Positions 1-9,892 of a DNA stretch of 64,000 nucleotides are shown here, piece after piece. The stretch comes from Laspinema palackyanum D2c (GTDB taxonomy: Bacteria; Cyanobacteriota; Cyanobacteriia; Cyanobacteriales; Laspinemataceae). Below the pieces are notes generated by a model. It did no database searches, was not told the DNA's origin, and was given only the letters and a program-made list of their open reading frames with translations. The translations under genes were made by a program, and so were the position numbers. Location: positions 132,218 through 196,217 of the forward strand of contig NZ_JAMXFD010000002.1 of the NCBI RefSeq assembly GCF_025370875.1, in the 5' to 3' direction. Each line of letters opens with the position of its first letter. Positions within the stretch are counted from its first letter, which is position 1.

Positions 1-176
1 AGGGTTTGACCATCCGGGCTAAAACTCACACTCAATACCGGGCCAGAATGCCCTTTGAAGGTGGCCCGTTCGTTCCCTTGTAAATCCCACAGTCGGGCTG
101 TGCGGTCCTCAGAGGCGGTGGCTAGGGTTTGACCATCGGGGCTAAAACTCACACTCAGTACCGGGCCAGAATGCCC
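1..176 (-). repeat. 123-bp WD40-coding tandem repeat
   Basis: The block beginning at position 1 recurs at position 124. The period is 123 bp, exactly one 41-residue WD40 blade. Over the first 53 aligned bases I count two mismatches, so these blades were duplicated or homogenised recently. The array continues beyond the left edge. Confidence 0.85.
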
Positions 177-1760
177 GTCTAAGCGGTTCCGTTCTCGAAT
201 GCGGGCGAGAATTTGCTGCAAGGTGAGCAGGGGACTGGTGGCGGGATAGTCGCTCAGGGGGCGGTTGTCCCCCACCAATGTTTGCAATTGTTGGCCGATC
301 TGTATCGCATCGATTAACAACTCAATTTGTCGCATTCCCGCATCAAACTCTCGCAACACCGACATCGCTGCCCGTTCCAGTTTGATACCTTTTTTGGCTT
401 CGGTTTTGGCTTCGGTGAGCAGGCGGTCTGCTTCGGCTTTGGCTTTGCCTAAAATTGCGTTAGCTTGCCGTTCGGCGTCTAAATTCCACAGTAAACTTGC
501 AGAGATAAACTCTTCATCCTCTCCGCTGAGATTTTTCCCAGCTTTCCAGTCTAAAGCATCGTCCAAGGCTTTTCCCTGGAGCAGTCGAGAGTGATCCTGC
601 CGGTTGGATTTTAACCAGGCGGCGATCGCCTCGGAGTAGGGGCGCAAGTTAGCCAGTTCCCGTTCCACCCACTCCCGATTGAAGACGGTGGCGTAAATCC
701 GGTTATACACCTGTAAGAGTCCCTGGCGGTTCACCACCAAGCCGGAAAGGCGTAATTCCATCTGTTCATCACTGTTATTCCCCTTCACCCCCTCGGCACT
801 GTCCAAAATTTGCTGATAGAGTCCCAACAACCGCCCCGCGCGGTCCTGATGGCGCAAAAGGCGATCGCGAATCGTTTTTAAATGCTCCGGATCGTCCTGA
901 GCTTCCCAATTTTCCAGCACCTTGGTCCGCACCAATTCAGTAATCCATTCGCTTTCCCTCCCGTTACGAGTTATCTCCGCACGCCGCACCCATTCACAGA
1001 GCTTTTGAGTCAGAAACGGTTGCCCTTTAGTCCAGCGTAAAATCTCCCGTAAAACCGCTTGGGGATTTTCTATCGTTTCAGGAAATCCCTTCAGTAACGC
1101 TTGAGCCTCCTCAAGTTCAAATCCACACAAGTCAATTCCCCGACCAATATTAAACGGCGTTCGGCTTTTGTCCCGAATCAAATCCGAAGGGGTAGCCACT
1201 CCAAAGAGGGCAAAAGTCAGGCGATTAAAGGCCGGATTTTGGGAGCGCTGATTCCGAAAAGCTCGAATCAGGGCGAAAAAATCGTCTAGTTCAAAGTTTA
1301 AGGAAATAGTGCTATCAATTTCATCGACCAATACGATAAAGAGACGGTCATCATCGGGTTGGTTTAAAACCACCTCTTCAAAAAACTCAGCTACTCGTTG
1401 AGCAACGGGTATTCCATCTAACTCTTGCCACCAGTCTCGTCGATTAATTTGACTGGAGAAATTGAGTTTTTTAACTAACTCATAGAAAATCCCCTTATAC
1501 CACTCAGCAGCCGTAACGTTTTTATTGCCAATTTTTGTCAGGTCTATAGAAGCACAAATAAACCCTTCCCTTTCTAGCCGTTCCATCGTTCTGACGAGCA
1601 AACTGGATTTACCCATTTGCCGCGAGTTGAGGACATAACAAAATTCCCCAGCTTTTAAGCCTTCATAGAGTTCTGTATCTGCCTGTCTGACCACATAGGT
1701 GGGAGCATTTGCAGGCAGACTGCCGCCAACTTGATAAATGGAGGATTCAAGGGGTTCCAT
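1..1760 (-). CDS. AAA-like ATPase with C-terminal WD40 repeats (3' end outside window)
   Basis: Partial gene: 586 codons from an ATG at 1758-1760 to the window edge. The N-terminal half is an AAA-like ATPase of the AAA_35 type, with Walker [11 protein letters not shown] (about residues 46-54) and Walker [11 protein letters not shown] (D146, E147). A helical region follows, with an alanine/lysine/glutamate-rich coiled-coil stretch around residues 440-480. WD40 repeats start near residue 525 ([15 protein letters not shown] twice). The two visible repeats are 41 residues apart and nearly identical in DNA. In this family the ATPase is thought to act as a signalling switch and the propeller as a sensor or scaffold; the actual ligand is unknown. 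It lies 66 bp downstream of the HTH-AAA gene on the same strand, so co-transcription is likely. The repeat number cannot be seen. Confidence 0.85.
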   Translation of the reverse strand, partial: MEPLESSIYQVGGSLPANAPTYVVRQADTELYEGLKAGEFCYVLNSRQMGKSSLLVRTMERLEREGFICASIDLTKIGNKNVTAAEWYKGIFYELVKKLNFSSQINRRDWWQELDGIPVAQRVAEFFEEVVLNQPDDDRLFIVLVDEIDSTISLNFELDDFFALIRAFRNQRSQNPAFNRLTFALFGVATPSDLIRDKSRTPFNIGRGIDLCGFELEEAQALLKGFPETIENPQAVLREILRWTKGQPFLTQKLCEWVRRAEITRNGRESEWITELVRTKVLENWEAQDDPEHLKTIRDRLLRHQDRAGRLLGLYQQILDSAEGVKGNNSDEQMELRLSGLVVNRQGLLQVYNRIYATVFNREWVERELANLRPYSEAIAAWLKSNRQDHSRLLQGKALDDALDWKAGKNLSGEDEEFISASLLWNLDAERQANAILGKAKAEADRLLTEAKTEAKKGIKLERAAMSVLREFDAGMRQIELLIDAIQIGQQLQTLVGDNRPLSDYPATSPLLTLQQILARIRERNRLDGHSGPVLSVSFSPDGQTLATASEDRTARLWDLQGNERATFKGHSGPVLSVSFSPDGQT

Positions 1761-1826
1761 ATTCTTCGATATAAGCTGTTGGATTCATGTAACATCAACA
1801 AGCGCCTAGGCAGTCTGGACTAAATT

Positions 1827-3098
1827 TTAAAGGCGATCGCGAAAATACTGCCGATATAAATCGCAAGTAATTCGACAATCGTTCCCCTCTAAACGAACTA
1901 AACCCAAACTTTCTAACTGATAAGCCAACTTTGACTCTAGTCGGATGGGTTGAGGGGTGGAAACTGCCTCTTTCATTGCTTCAGATAACCGGAGATTTTG
2001 TTGTAAATATCCTAAATGCGTCCGCAAGCGATCGGTATAAATACCGGATTCCGTAGCCGCCGTTTCTAACAGTTTATCAAAGGTGATTTCCTGCCGCTTC
2101 AAGCGAGAAACCGCAATTTGTAATAGAGAGGGATGTCCCCCGATTAGATTGATTAACTTTTTAATCTCCTCACTCTCCAAATTTACTCCTTGCTGTCGCG
2201 CAAATTCTTGCACTTGTGGAGGGGTAAACTCTGGCAATGAAATCGGCTCTCCCACATTGAAGGGCGAATGATGAATATCCAAAGGAATATAAACCTCGGT
2301 AGAATAAGAAATGATTAACCGTACTTTTTTCCAAACTTCTGTCTTTTTTGCTTCTTCATGCCAGCATCGCAACAAACTAAAAAAATCTTCAGCAATATGG
2401 GGATAAGGAAAAAGGCAATCTACTTCATCTAAAGCCAGTACGACTGGGCAATGTAAATTTTCTAACAAATATTCTTCAAAATAGAGATTGCAGTTATAGC
2501 TGCTCCCTAAACCGTCTTCCCAATATTCAGCCAAATTTGCCGAAGGTAACTGTAGCTTACGACTGACGTCTCTGCAAAACAAGTTTAAAAAATAATCGAG
2601 GTCTTGCAACACCTTTCGATTTGCGAATGATCGTAGATTCAAGGTTATAATTTTATACCCATTTGTTTGGACACGAGAAAGAATTTGTGTGATTAAAGTG
2701 GTTTTACCCATCTGCTTTGGGGCTTTAATCCGAATTAGAGATCCGGGCTGTAACACCGTTTGATAACATCGTTCTTCAATGGGAGGGCGTTCCACATAGT
2801 TAGAAACGTTTGATTCAGTTTCATCCGCAGTAGAATCCCCTATATCCGCTACAGAATCATCATTATTACTGTCGTTCTCGAAATCGGCGATTTCCTGGTC
2901 ATCTAAACCCAATTTGCGGCAGATTTCTTGAAAATTTTCATTATCAACCGGCTTGCCATTTAGAAACTTACTGATAGTATCACGACACAAGCCCATATCC
3001 TCGGCTAAATGCCTTTGACTTGCAAAGCGATTGCGCTGGAGAGATTTTTTGGCCTTTTCAATATAGTCTGGGTGAACTCTGAGTGAACGTCCTGCCAT
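1827..3098 (-). CDS. HTH-AAA ATPase (AAA-like domain protein)
   Basis: 423 residues. Residues 1-65 form a helix-turn-helix-like module (RHLAEDMGLCRDTISKFLNG) of the kind found at the N-terminus of many cyanobacterial AAA-like proteins. An acidic linker (about 68-95) leads to an AAA_35-type ATPase with Walker A APKQMGKTTL (126-135) and Walker B VVLALDEVD (D224, E225). The C-terminal 80 residues look like a small winged-helix module. The ATPase core is related to that of the WD40 protein 66 bp downstream, so the two genes are probably a functional pair. The HTH may bind DNA or mediate protein contacts; the function is unproven. Confidence 0.8.
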   Translation of the reverse strand: MAGRSLRVHPDYIEKAKKSLQRNRFASQRHLAEDMGLCRDTISKFLNGKPVDNENFQEICRKLGLDDQEIADFENDSNNDDSVADIGDSTADETESNVSNYVERPPIEERCYQTVLQPGSLIRIKAPKQMGKTTLITQILSRVQTNGYKIITLNLRSFANRKVLQDLDYFLNLFCRDVSRKLQLPSANLAEYWEDGLGSSYNCNLYFEEYLLENLHCPVVLALDEVDCLFPYPHIAEDFFSLLRCWHEEAKKTEVWKKVRLIISYSTEVYIPLDIHHSPFNVGEPISLPEFTPPQVQEFARQQGVNLESEEIKKLINLIGGHPSLLQIAVSRLKRQEITFDKLLETAATESGIYTDRLRTHLGYLQQNLRLSEAMKEAVSTPQPIRLESKLAYQLESLGLVRLEGNDCRITCDLYRQYFRDRL

Positions 3099-3282
3099 AA
3101 CTCCTGATTCAGTAAACCTCCTCTGATTATAGTCCCTTTTCCTCTGCCTGAGATCAACTCGGACAGAACTCCGACATCTGGCAAAAGTCAGTCACTAAAT
3201 CAGACAATCCTCCCGGTTCGACCGACATAAACGCAGACAGGGAGAGGTTTTCATAGGATTATGAACATTCGGAGGCAATCCT

Positions 3283-3522
3283 ATGAAAGACGAAAACCGC
3301 TCTCAAACTGCTAAAGTCCAAACCTTAATCCGCGTGATGGAAGACTTGGATACCACGATCTCCCTCAATCCGCAGATGCCCGTATTGTATCCCATGCAGG
3401 AAGTGAATACCGTTCCCCAGCAACCCCCGTCCCCGGCACCTATTGCCTATGGCACTCGATTAGAAGTGTGGATTGTATTGGTTTTGCATTTCCTAATTTT
3501 ATGGCGCTTAAGAAATCGCTAA
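3283..3522 (+). CDS. small hypothetical protein with C-terminal membrane segment
   Basis: 79 residues. A GGAGG Shine-Dalgarno lies about 8 bases before the ATG. The N-terminal part is polar, a proline-rich stretch lies near residues 45-55, and the last 20 residues form one hydrophobic helix (VWIVLVLHFLILW) ending in positive charges, so it is probably a tail-anchored membrane protein. I recognise no family. It reads divergently from the HTH-AAA gene across a 184-bp gap. Confidence 0.6.
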   Translation: MKDENRSQTAKVQTLIRVMEDLDTTISLNPQMPVLYPMQEVNTVPQQPPSPAPIAYGTRLEVWIVLVLHFLILWRLRNR

Positions 3523-3541
3523 TGGGTCAGGCTATAGGATG

Positions 3542-3594
3542 AAGCTATAAACACCGCCAGAAGATGCTTTAAACCTCTGACGGTGTGATAGCTT
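3542..3594. terminator. long imperfect hairpin between convergent genes
   Basis: The arms AAGCTAT plus CACCGCCAGA (from 3542) pair with TCTGACGGTG plus ATAGCTT (to 3594). It lies between the convergent 79-residue gene and yebC, with a T-run further on at about 3609-3616. It could end transcription from either side, but the T-tract is not adjacent. Confidence 0.4.
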
Positions 3595-3619
3595 ACTGTA
3601 GATTTGGCCTTTTTTTGTC

Positions 3620-4390
3620 TTACACCACGCTCATTTCTACCAATTCATTTGCCATATCAAAATTGGCGGTGACATTTTGGACATCATCCAAATCATCTAA
3701 AGCATCCATCATTTTCAGGAGTGATCGCGCTTGGTCTGGGTCCGTTACTTCCACATTATTGTTAGCAATCCAGCGCAATTCTGCATTTACTATCTCATAC
3801 CCGCGCTCTTTTAAAGCTTGATTGAGGGTTTCTAAATTAGTCGCCTCCGTAAACACCTCATATCCCGATGTATCTTCATCGATTTCCGTGGGTTCATAAA
3901 AATCTGCACCCCCTTCTACCGATGCCTCTAAGAGTTCATCTTCCTCTATCTCACCTTGCAGCGTTACCACCCCTTTGAGTTCAAACATCCAACTCACGCA
4001 TCCTGTCTCACCTAAATTGCCGCCATTCTTGCTAAAAGCGGCCCTCAAATCCGCCGCCGTGCGATTGCGGTTATCCGTCAGCGCTTCCACAATCACCGCG
4101 ATACCACCGGGACCATATCCCTCATAGCGGATTGCTTCATAGTTGCTGCTGGCATCATCCCAGGTTCCAGCACCTTTGGCGATCGCCCGTTGGATGTTCT
4201 CATTGGGAATCCCTGCCGCCTTTGCCTTATCCACCGCCGTCCGTAACTGAAAGTTGCCATCCGGATCTGGAACGCCACTGCGCGCCGCGACGATAATCTC
4301 TCGCGAGATTTTCGTGAAGGTTTTCCCTTTCACTGCATCCACTCTAGCTTTCTGCCGTTTAATATTAGCCCATTTACTATGTCCAGCCAT
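3620..4390 (-). CDS. yebC: YebC/PmpR (TACO1) family protein
   Basis: 256 residues, the normal family length, beginning with the family signature MAGHSKWANIKRQKARVDA. Conserved stretches include GYGPGGIAVIVEALTDNRNR and GCVSWMF. Members bind DNA or the ribosome; recent work on the family links it to relief of ribosome stalling at proline-rich stretches, and older work to transcription control. No operon partner is apparent. Confidence 0.93.
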   Translation of the reverse strand: MAGHSKWANIKRQKARVDAVKGKTFTKISREIIVAARSGVPDPDGNFQLRTAVDKAKAAGIPNENIQRAIAKGAGTWDDASSNYEAIRYEGYGPGGIAVIVEALTDNRNRTAADLRAAFSKNGGNLGETGCVSWMFELKGVVTLQGEIEEDELLEASVEGGADFYEPTEIDEDTSGYEVFTEATNLETLNQALKERGYEIVNAELRWIANNNVEVTDPDQARSLLKMMDALDDLDDVQNVTANFDMANELVEMSVV

Positions 4391-4574
4391 ACCGTTAATT
4401 TCTGCTCGATGTACTCTACAGCTTTAGCATAAAATTATAGAGACAGCGAGGGCAGAATGGGTGCATGGGGAGGGTCGGGAGGGCGATCGCCTGGGTGTAA
4501 TTTGGGCTGAGGTGGGGCTTGGTTGGGTCGGGAAAAGGCGATCGCTTCTTTGTGTGTTGCTGCGATCGCCTCTT

Positions 4575-4610
4575 TCAAACCTCTATATCAGTGATAACTG
4601 CTGCACTCAT
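4575..4610 (-). pseudogene. possible 11-codon stub of the toxin partner of UPF0175
   Basis: An ATG overlaps the stop of the UPF0175 gene in the ATGA arrangement usual for toxin-antitoxin pairs, but the frame closes after MSAAVITDIEV. PIN-type partners of UPF0175 antitoxins usually start at this point with a short strand ending in an acidic residue. It could be a decayed toxin start or chance. Confidence 0.25.
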
Positions 4611-4834
4611 AATCCCCATTCTTCTCGCAATTCTTCATGAGAATAGGCAAAAACGGGTACTTGATATTTCCCTAAAATTTCCATAAAACTTCGTTTGGAA
4701 TATCCCGCTAATTGTGCTGCTTGTCCTAGGGATATTTTGCTAACTTCATAAAGTTTGATGGCTAAAAACAGTTTAGCTTCATCTTCTGACAAGCCCGGAG
4801 GTAAATTCACTTTAAGTTCGGTTACATTCATCAT
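4607..4834 (-). CDS. UPF0175 family antitoxin-like protein
   Basis: 75 residues, full length for UPF0175. The core reads LSEDEAKLFLAIKLYEVSKISLGQAAQLAGYSKRSFMEILG in the sequence; its second half is a helix-turn-helix. Family members are DNA-binding antitoxins usually followed by an overlapping PIN-domain toxin (DUF3368). Here only an 11-codon overlapping frame follows, so this appears to be an orphan. Autoregulation by binding its own promoter would be expected for the family. Confidence 0.8.
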   Translation of the reverse strand: MMNVTELKVNLPPGLSEDEAKLFLAIKLYEVSKISLGQAAQLAGYSKRSFMEILGKYQVPVFAYSHEELREEWGL

Positions 4835-4937
4835 GAATTTGACTCTATCCCTATCTGTTGTGGAATATTTAGGTTGATTATGAATCTAGGCGATCGCAAT
4901 TTCCAGACTCCAGAAATTGCGATCTCTTCAACTGGAT
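4835..4937. other. short intergenic region upstream of UPF0175 gene
   Basis: The roughly 100 bp between the UPF0175 start and the Uma2 stop carries a HIP1-like GCGATCGC core and no gene. It must contain the UPF0175 promoter. Confidence 0.4.
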
Positions 4938-5786
4938 TTATCCTTCCCCAAGAGTATCGGGATCGATTCCTAACTCTCGCATCCGCTGTTGCATCTGCTG
5001 CAATCGCGCTTCTGCTGCATCAGCGCGTTGGCGTTCGGTTTCGGCGCGTTGGCGTTCGGTTTGTGCCTGCTGTTGGGCGATTTGTGCCTGCTGTTGGGCG
5101 ATCGCTTCTTTTTCTTGCGGTATCGGAATCCAGTTACCCCCCGCGTCATACCAGCGCAACCACAGGCGATCGATGCCTTGATAGCTACCTTGCCACAATC
5201 CGATTCCTAATTCCAGGGTGGGAATCCAAATTTTGGGTTCTATGAATTCTACGGGTTGATAGCGAGTGCCGTTTAATATAAAAACTCGCAGTTGATTCGT
5301 ATAGCGATCAAACACTACATAATAAGGAACTTTTAAAATCCGTTCGTAAACTTCCCATTTTGTCGGGGGTTGGTTGGGTTGGCGCGTTGTTTGTCCGAGG
5401 TCCTCGTTTTCTGTTCCCGGAGAAATTAACTCCACCACCACCAATGGACTGATTCCTTCTTGCCATATTACATAACTCAATCGCAAATCCGTACCGTCAT
5501 ACAACCGGGGGACTCCCACCACGGCAAACCAATCCGGGCGTTTGTACCAGTTGGGATGACGCACATCATAATAGAGGTTCATGTCAGTCCCGACAAAGAT
5601 TTCCCCCGGTGGAGAGTTGGGAGGTTGAAACGTTAGACGCAGTAATTCAGGTTGTAAGGCGTGAAATTCATCAGGCAAACCGGGTTCCTCCGGATTTTCA
5701 CTGGGTAAATCGTACATGGTGGGCAGTGTTTCTCTCGGCGATCGCGGCGGATCGGTTTGCTCGATCGGGTATTTCATCGGTGTCAT
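4938..5786 (-). CDS. Uma2 family (DUF820) endonuclease-like protein
   Basis: 282 residues. Residues 30-200 match the Uma2/DUF820 PD-(D/E)XK fold widespread in multiple copies in cyanobacteria: PDWFAVVGV, then SPLVVVELISPGTENED, then YERILKVPYYVVFDRYTNQLRVF. The conserved aspartate (PDW) and the VVELISP glutamate belong to the nuclease-like active site. The last 65 residues are a glutamine/glutamate/arginine-rich coiled coil built from a short repeat (AQQQAQ, ETERQRA), reflected in the DNA as a low-complexity tract around 5025-5100. The biological role of the family is unknown. The ATG at 5777 (third codon on) is an alternative start. Confidence 0.85.
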   Translation of the reverse strand: MTPMKYPIEQTDPPRSPRETLPTMYDLPSENPEEPGLPDEFHALQPELLRLTFQPPNSPPGEIFVGTDMNLYYDVRHPNWYKRPDWFAVVGVPRLYDGTDLRLSYVIWQEGISPLVVVELISPGTENEDLGQTTRQPNQPPTKWEVYERILKVPYYVVFDRYTNQLRVFILNGTRYQPVEFIEPKIWIPTLELGIGLWQGSYQGIDRLWLRWYDAGGNWIPIPQEKEAIAQQQAQIAQQQAQTERQRAETERQRADAAEARLQQMQQRMRELGIDPDTLGEG

Positions 5787-5938
5787 TTATCCGCTCTCCT
5801 GCTTACAATGGGGTGAGGATTCAGGCTGAACCTAAGTCCCTACAGTTTATCAAATTTTAAAGGTTAAAAACCATAGTCCGCAAAGGGGCTGAGAAACCGC
5901 AAGCGTGGGTTATACTGTCATCTTGCAGCATTCTCAAC

Positions 5939-6080
5939 AACCGGCGGGGGATCAAACGATTGGCGGCCTAACAGAATCAAGTCGGTTGAAACCGACTGAA
6001 AGTCTAACTAAAACGGTGGTGTTTTTAGTCGGTTTTAACCGACTTTAGCTATGAGGCGGGGGATTTATCCCCCGCCGGTT
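5939..6080. repeat. family-A palindromic repeat (MITE-like), copy 1
   Basis: 142 bp with terminal inverted repeats AACCGGCGGGGGAT at both ends and two inner palindromes of the type AGTCGGTT-AACCGACT. The same arrangement recurs at 33430-33760 and 59207-59360. It contains no reading frame and is probably a non-autonomous mobile or REP-like element. Confidence 0.7.
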
Positions 6081-6103
6081 ATCACAACTCCCAGCAGTTT
6101 TTT

Positions 6104-7453
<1,350 letters not shown>

Positions 7454-7524
7454 TTAACTTTCTCTCTCTATTTCTATCAATTTAATCTACAATGTAAAAT
7501 CCGGCTTTCAAAAGTCGTTTTTAT

Positions 7525-7585
7525 GGAACAGCCTGCGGAGGCAGGCTTTGTCCCTGTAGCCCCACCCTTGAGGGTGTGGGGTTTA
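7525..7585. repeat. family-F repeat with two hairpins
   Basis: Two hairpins: AGCCTGC/GCAGGCT at about 7528-7545, and CCCCACCCT/AGGGTGTGGGG at about 7560-7581. In reverse complement it matches the unit tandemly repeated at 22207-22410. It sits between the small TauE gene and the GH1 gene and could stop transcription from the former. Confidence 0.6.
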
Positions 7586-7592
7586 ATAAACA

Positions 7593-7976
7593 TTACCGGC
7601 TAAACAAATTTGGAAATAAATATCTAAACCCTAAAAGGAATAAAAAAGCCCCATAGAGTTTTTTCATAAATTCACTACTGATAAAAGGTTGATTGGCAAA
7701 TAATGCTCCAAAATAATTGCCAATGATTAAACCCAAGGCTATGACTGCTGCATATTTAAAGTTTAAATTGCCATTTTTATAATAGACCATTGCGCCTAAT
7801 AATCCAATGGGTAAAATTTGAGCGGCGATAGATGTGCCGGTTGCTATTTTTTGGTCTAATGCCAGGATAAGAACCATCGCAGGGACCATAATTGCACCCC
7901 CACCAATGCCAAACATTCCACCGGCGACACCGGCAACTAATCCAATTATAAGCAGTTGAATTAACAGGGTAGACAT
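7593..7976 (-). CDS. half-length TauE/SafE family membrane protein
   Basis: 127 residues with about four membrane helices and the glycine-rich family motif GVAGGMFGIGGGAIMVPAM near the N-terminus. Full TauE/SafE carriers have two such halves (250-300 residues), so this protein probably works as a dimer or with the full-length paralogue 79 bp upstream on the same strand. The family exports or imports sulfite, sulfoacetate, taurine or similar anions; the substrate cannot be read from the sequence. Confidence 0.85.
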   Translation of the reverse strand: MSTLLIQLLIIGLVAGVAGGMFGIGGGAIMVPAMVLILALDQKIATGTSIAAQILPIGLLGAMVYYKNGNLNFKYAAVIALGLIIGNYFGALFANQPFISSEFMKKLYGAFLFLLGFRYLFPNLFSR

Positions 7977-8054
7977 GGCAATTTATCTGATTAGGTCGTG
8001 ATTATATTATCTCGGTTGGGGGGCGATCGTCAATGGGAAAAATGAGTCTCGGAT

Positions 8055-8855
8055 TTATACGAGTCCCCTGACAAACCCCTGGCGCATCATGTACAAAGAT
8101 AGAACAAATAGGATGAGGCGAAAGAGGGTATTAATTAAGGTGGCGCTGAGGTGAGGGAGGAGGCGGGTTCCCAGTTGCACTCCTAGGATGCCACCGCAAC
8201 CGATACATAAACCGGGAATCCACAAGACATTGCCATTCCAGGCATATTGCGCTAAACCGGAAGCGGCGATCGCCATGACTGCGGCAAGGGTTGTGGGGAC
8301 TGCCGAGGCGATGGACTCTCCCAGGAGCAAGACTTGTAAGGGAACCATGACAATGCCACCGCCAATGCCAAATAATCCGGCGATCGCACCCCCGAGACAA
8401 CCAATTTTGGCAAACTCCCACGGGGAATTGGTCGGTTTTTCGCTAAAGATTTCCGGGGAATTTGAGTCTAGTAAACTGGCAAAACTTTCCGTATTAATTA
8501 GGGTTTTTCGTAATCCCATTAAATAAATAGCCGCTAATAATAAAAGGGAAAAACAGATAGCCAACCAGCTATCGGGAAGATGACGAGCAAGCCATGCTCC
8601 TATTTGAACGGTAAGAACCCCAAATAAAGAAATTTGTAACGCATTTCGACAGTTTAATTGTTTCGTCCAACTATATCGAATTGTGCCAGAAAGTGCGGTT
8701 AAAAACACGCCGACTAAACTGGTGGCAGCGGCAGTCACTACGGGAAATCCCCAGAGGTTTAAGACAGGGACTATTAAAATTCCACCCCCTAATCCAAACA
8801 GTCCCGCCAGCAATCCGGTACAAATTCCCAAACCGAACAGTATCAATAAATTCAT
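8055..8855 (-). CDS. TauE/SafE family sulfite exporter-like membrane protein
   Basis: 266 residues. It contains the family's two repeated glycine-rich motifs, LLAGLFGLGGGILIVPVL (about residue 15) and AIAGLFGIGGGIVMVPLQ (about 155), each starting a set of about four membrane helices. It lies directly upstream of the half-length paralogue, in the same orientation, so they likely form an operon and possibly one transporter. Likely cargo is an organosulfonate or sulfite-like anion, inferred only from the family. Confidence 0.88.
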   Translation of the reverse strand: MNLLILFGLGICTGLLAGLFGLGGGILIVPVLNLWGFPVVTAAATSLVGVFLTALSGTIRYSWTKQLNCRNALQISLFGVLTVQIGAWLARHLPDSWLAICFSLLLLAAIYLMGLRKTLINTESFASLLDSNSPEIFSEKPTNSPWEFAKIGCLGGAIAGLFGIGGGIVMVPLQVLLLGESIASAVPTTLAAVMAIAASGLAQYAWNGNVLWIPGLCIGCGGILGVQLGTRLLPHLSATLINTLFRLILFVLSLYMMRQGFVRGLV

Positions 8856-8951
8856 TTAGGGAAATCCTTTAAACGGTGGGGTTTTACTCTGCCATTGTAA
8901 AAGTCTACAACGATGGATTCACTCTGGGAATAAGCGGAGATAGGTTTAAAT

Positions 8952-8998
8952 AAAAATGCCTGTCATCCCTGCATTGGCATCGAATCCAGGCATTTTTT
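8952..8998 (-). terminator. rho-independent-like terminator after the Rpn gene
   Basis: The arms AAAAATGCCTG and CCAGGCATTTTTT are separated by a 23-base loop. It lies about 35 bp past the stop of the minus-strand Rpn-family gene, with T-runs on both strands. Confidence 0.6.
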
Positions 8999-9031
8999 AC
9001 CCAACTTTGCAACTGAACCGGGTCCAGCGCC

Positions 9032-9817
9032 TTACTCGGGGTCGCGGTTGGTCAATTGCTCAACTCGTTCTCGGGTTAACCCCGTGATATTCATGATTTG
9101 TTCCACGGACATTCCACTGAGGAATAACTTCCTGGCAATTTCGGAGATCGCGTCCTGGCGTCCTTCCTGGAAACCAACTTCTCGACCTTCGGCTAAAATG
9201 TCCTGATAAATGGGTGACTCGCGCATAATGTCCCTCCGGAGAATCCTGTTAATTAACTCTCGATCTAATACTAACCCAGCTAGAACCGAAGAAGCAGCAG
9301 CTAAATTGGCCTGTTGTTGTCGGTCCTCCATGCGTTCAATCAATTGAGCGACTTCATTTAACACCTCCTCGGGATTTTCTGTGCGAGTTAAGGCAGCAAA
9401 AGGAAGTAAACCCGGTGCATTTAAAAACAGTTCGGTGGGTTGCTCCCATAGACGGATAACCTCAAACCGATGGGTCATTTGTGGGAGAATAAATTCAGTT
9501 TGATGGACCAATGGCGAATTGGTTTTTCTGAGGTAAATCACCACCTGGCGCATATCTTTTTCCCGAAAGCGTCGATACCCGCGCAGGCGATAGTCGGCCA
9601 TGCGAAAGGGAATTTCTGGATCCGGGTCGGTTTGGAATTCTGTATGCAATACCGAGTCTTCGGACTGGAAGAGAATCAGAGAATCCGCGCGAATCGGTTC
9701 GACGGAGAGCTCTTTGGGACTCAGAATGGTTAAGTCAATGGGTTTTCCCATGAACAAGGTGGCAAAGTCCCGGCTAAATTCATCAATCAGAAATCGACAT
9801 AAGATATCGTAGGACAT
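9032..9817 (-). CDS. Rpn family PD-(D/E)XK nuclease / putative transposase-like protein
   Basis: 261 residues. The N-terminal 150 residues match the Rpn/YhgA-like group common in cyanobacteria: FSRDFATLFMG near the start, and the core motif ADSLILFQSEDSVLHTEFQT with the conserved acidic residue and E-x-Q of PD-(D/E)XK enzymes, followed by PFRMADYRLRGYRRF. The C-terminus carries a helical tail (GREVGFQEGRQDAI...SVEQIMNITGL) also typical of the group. In E. coli, Rpn proteins promote RecA-independent recombination. Single gene; a terminator follows. Confidence 0.82.
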   Translation of the reverse strand: MSYDILCRFLIDEFSRDFATLFMGKPIDLTILSPKELSVEPIRADSLILFQSEDSVLHTEFQTDPDPEIPFRMADYRLRGYRRFREKDMRQVVIYLRKTNSPLVHQTEFILPQMTHRFEVIRLWEQPTELFLNAPGLLPFAALTRTENPEEVLNEVAQLIERMEDRQQQANLAAASSVLAGLVLDRELINRILRRDIMRESPIYQDILAEGREVGFQEGRQDAISEIARKLFLSGMSVEQIMNITGLTRERVEQLTNRDPE

Positions 9818-9847
9818 GAGTTTAACGAATCGAGGTTGATAGAATTG

Positions 9848-9885
9848 GGTGCATCAGAAACCCAAAATTTAGGCGCTGATGCACC
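9848..9885 (-). terminator. terminator hairpin after argS
   Basis: The arms GGTGCATCAG and CTGATGCACC flank an 18-base loop. The hairpin lies 8 bp beyond the argS stop codon. Confidence 0.55.
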
Positions 9886-9892
9886 AAACGCT

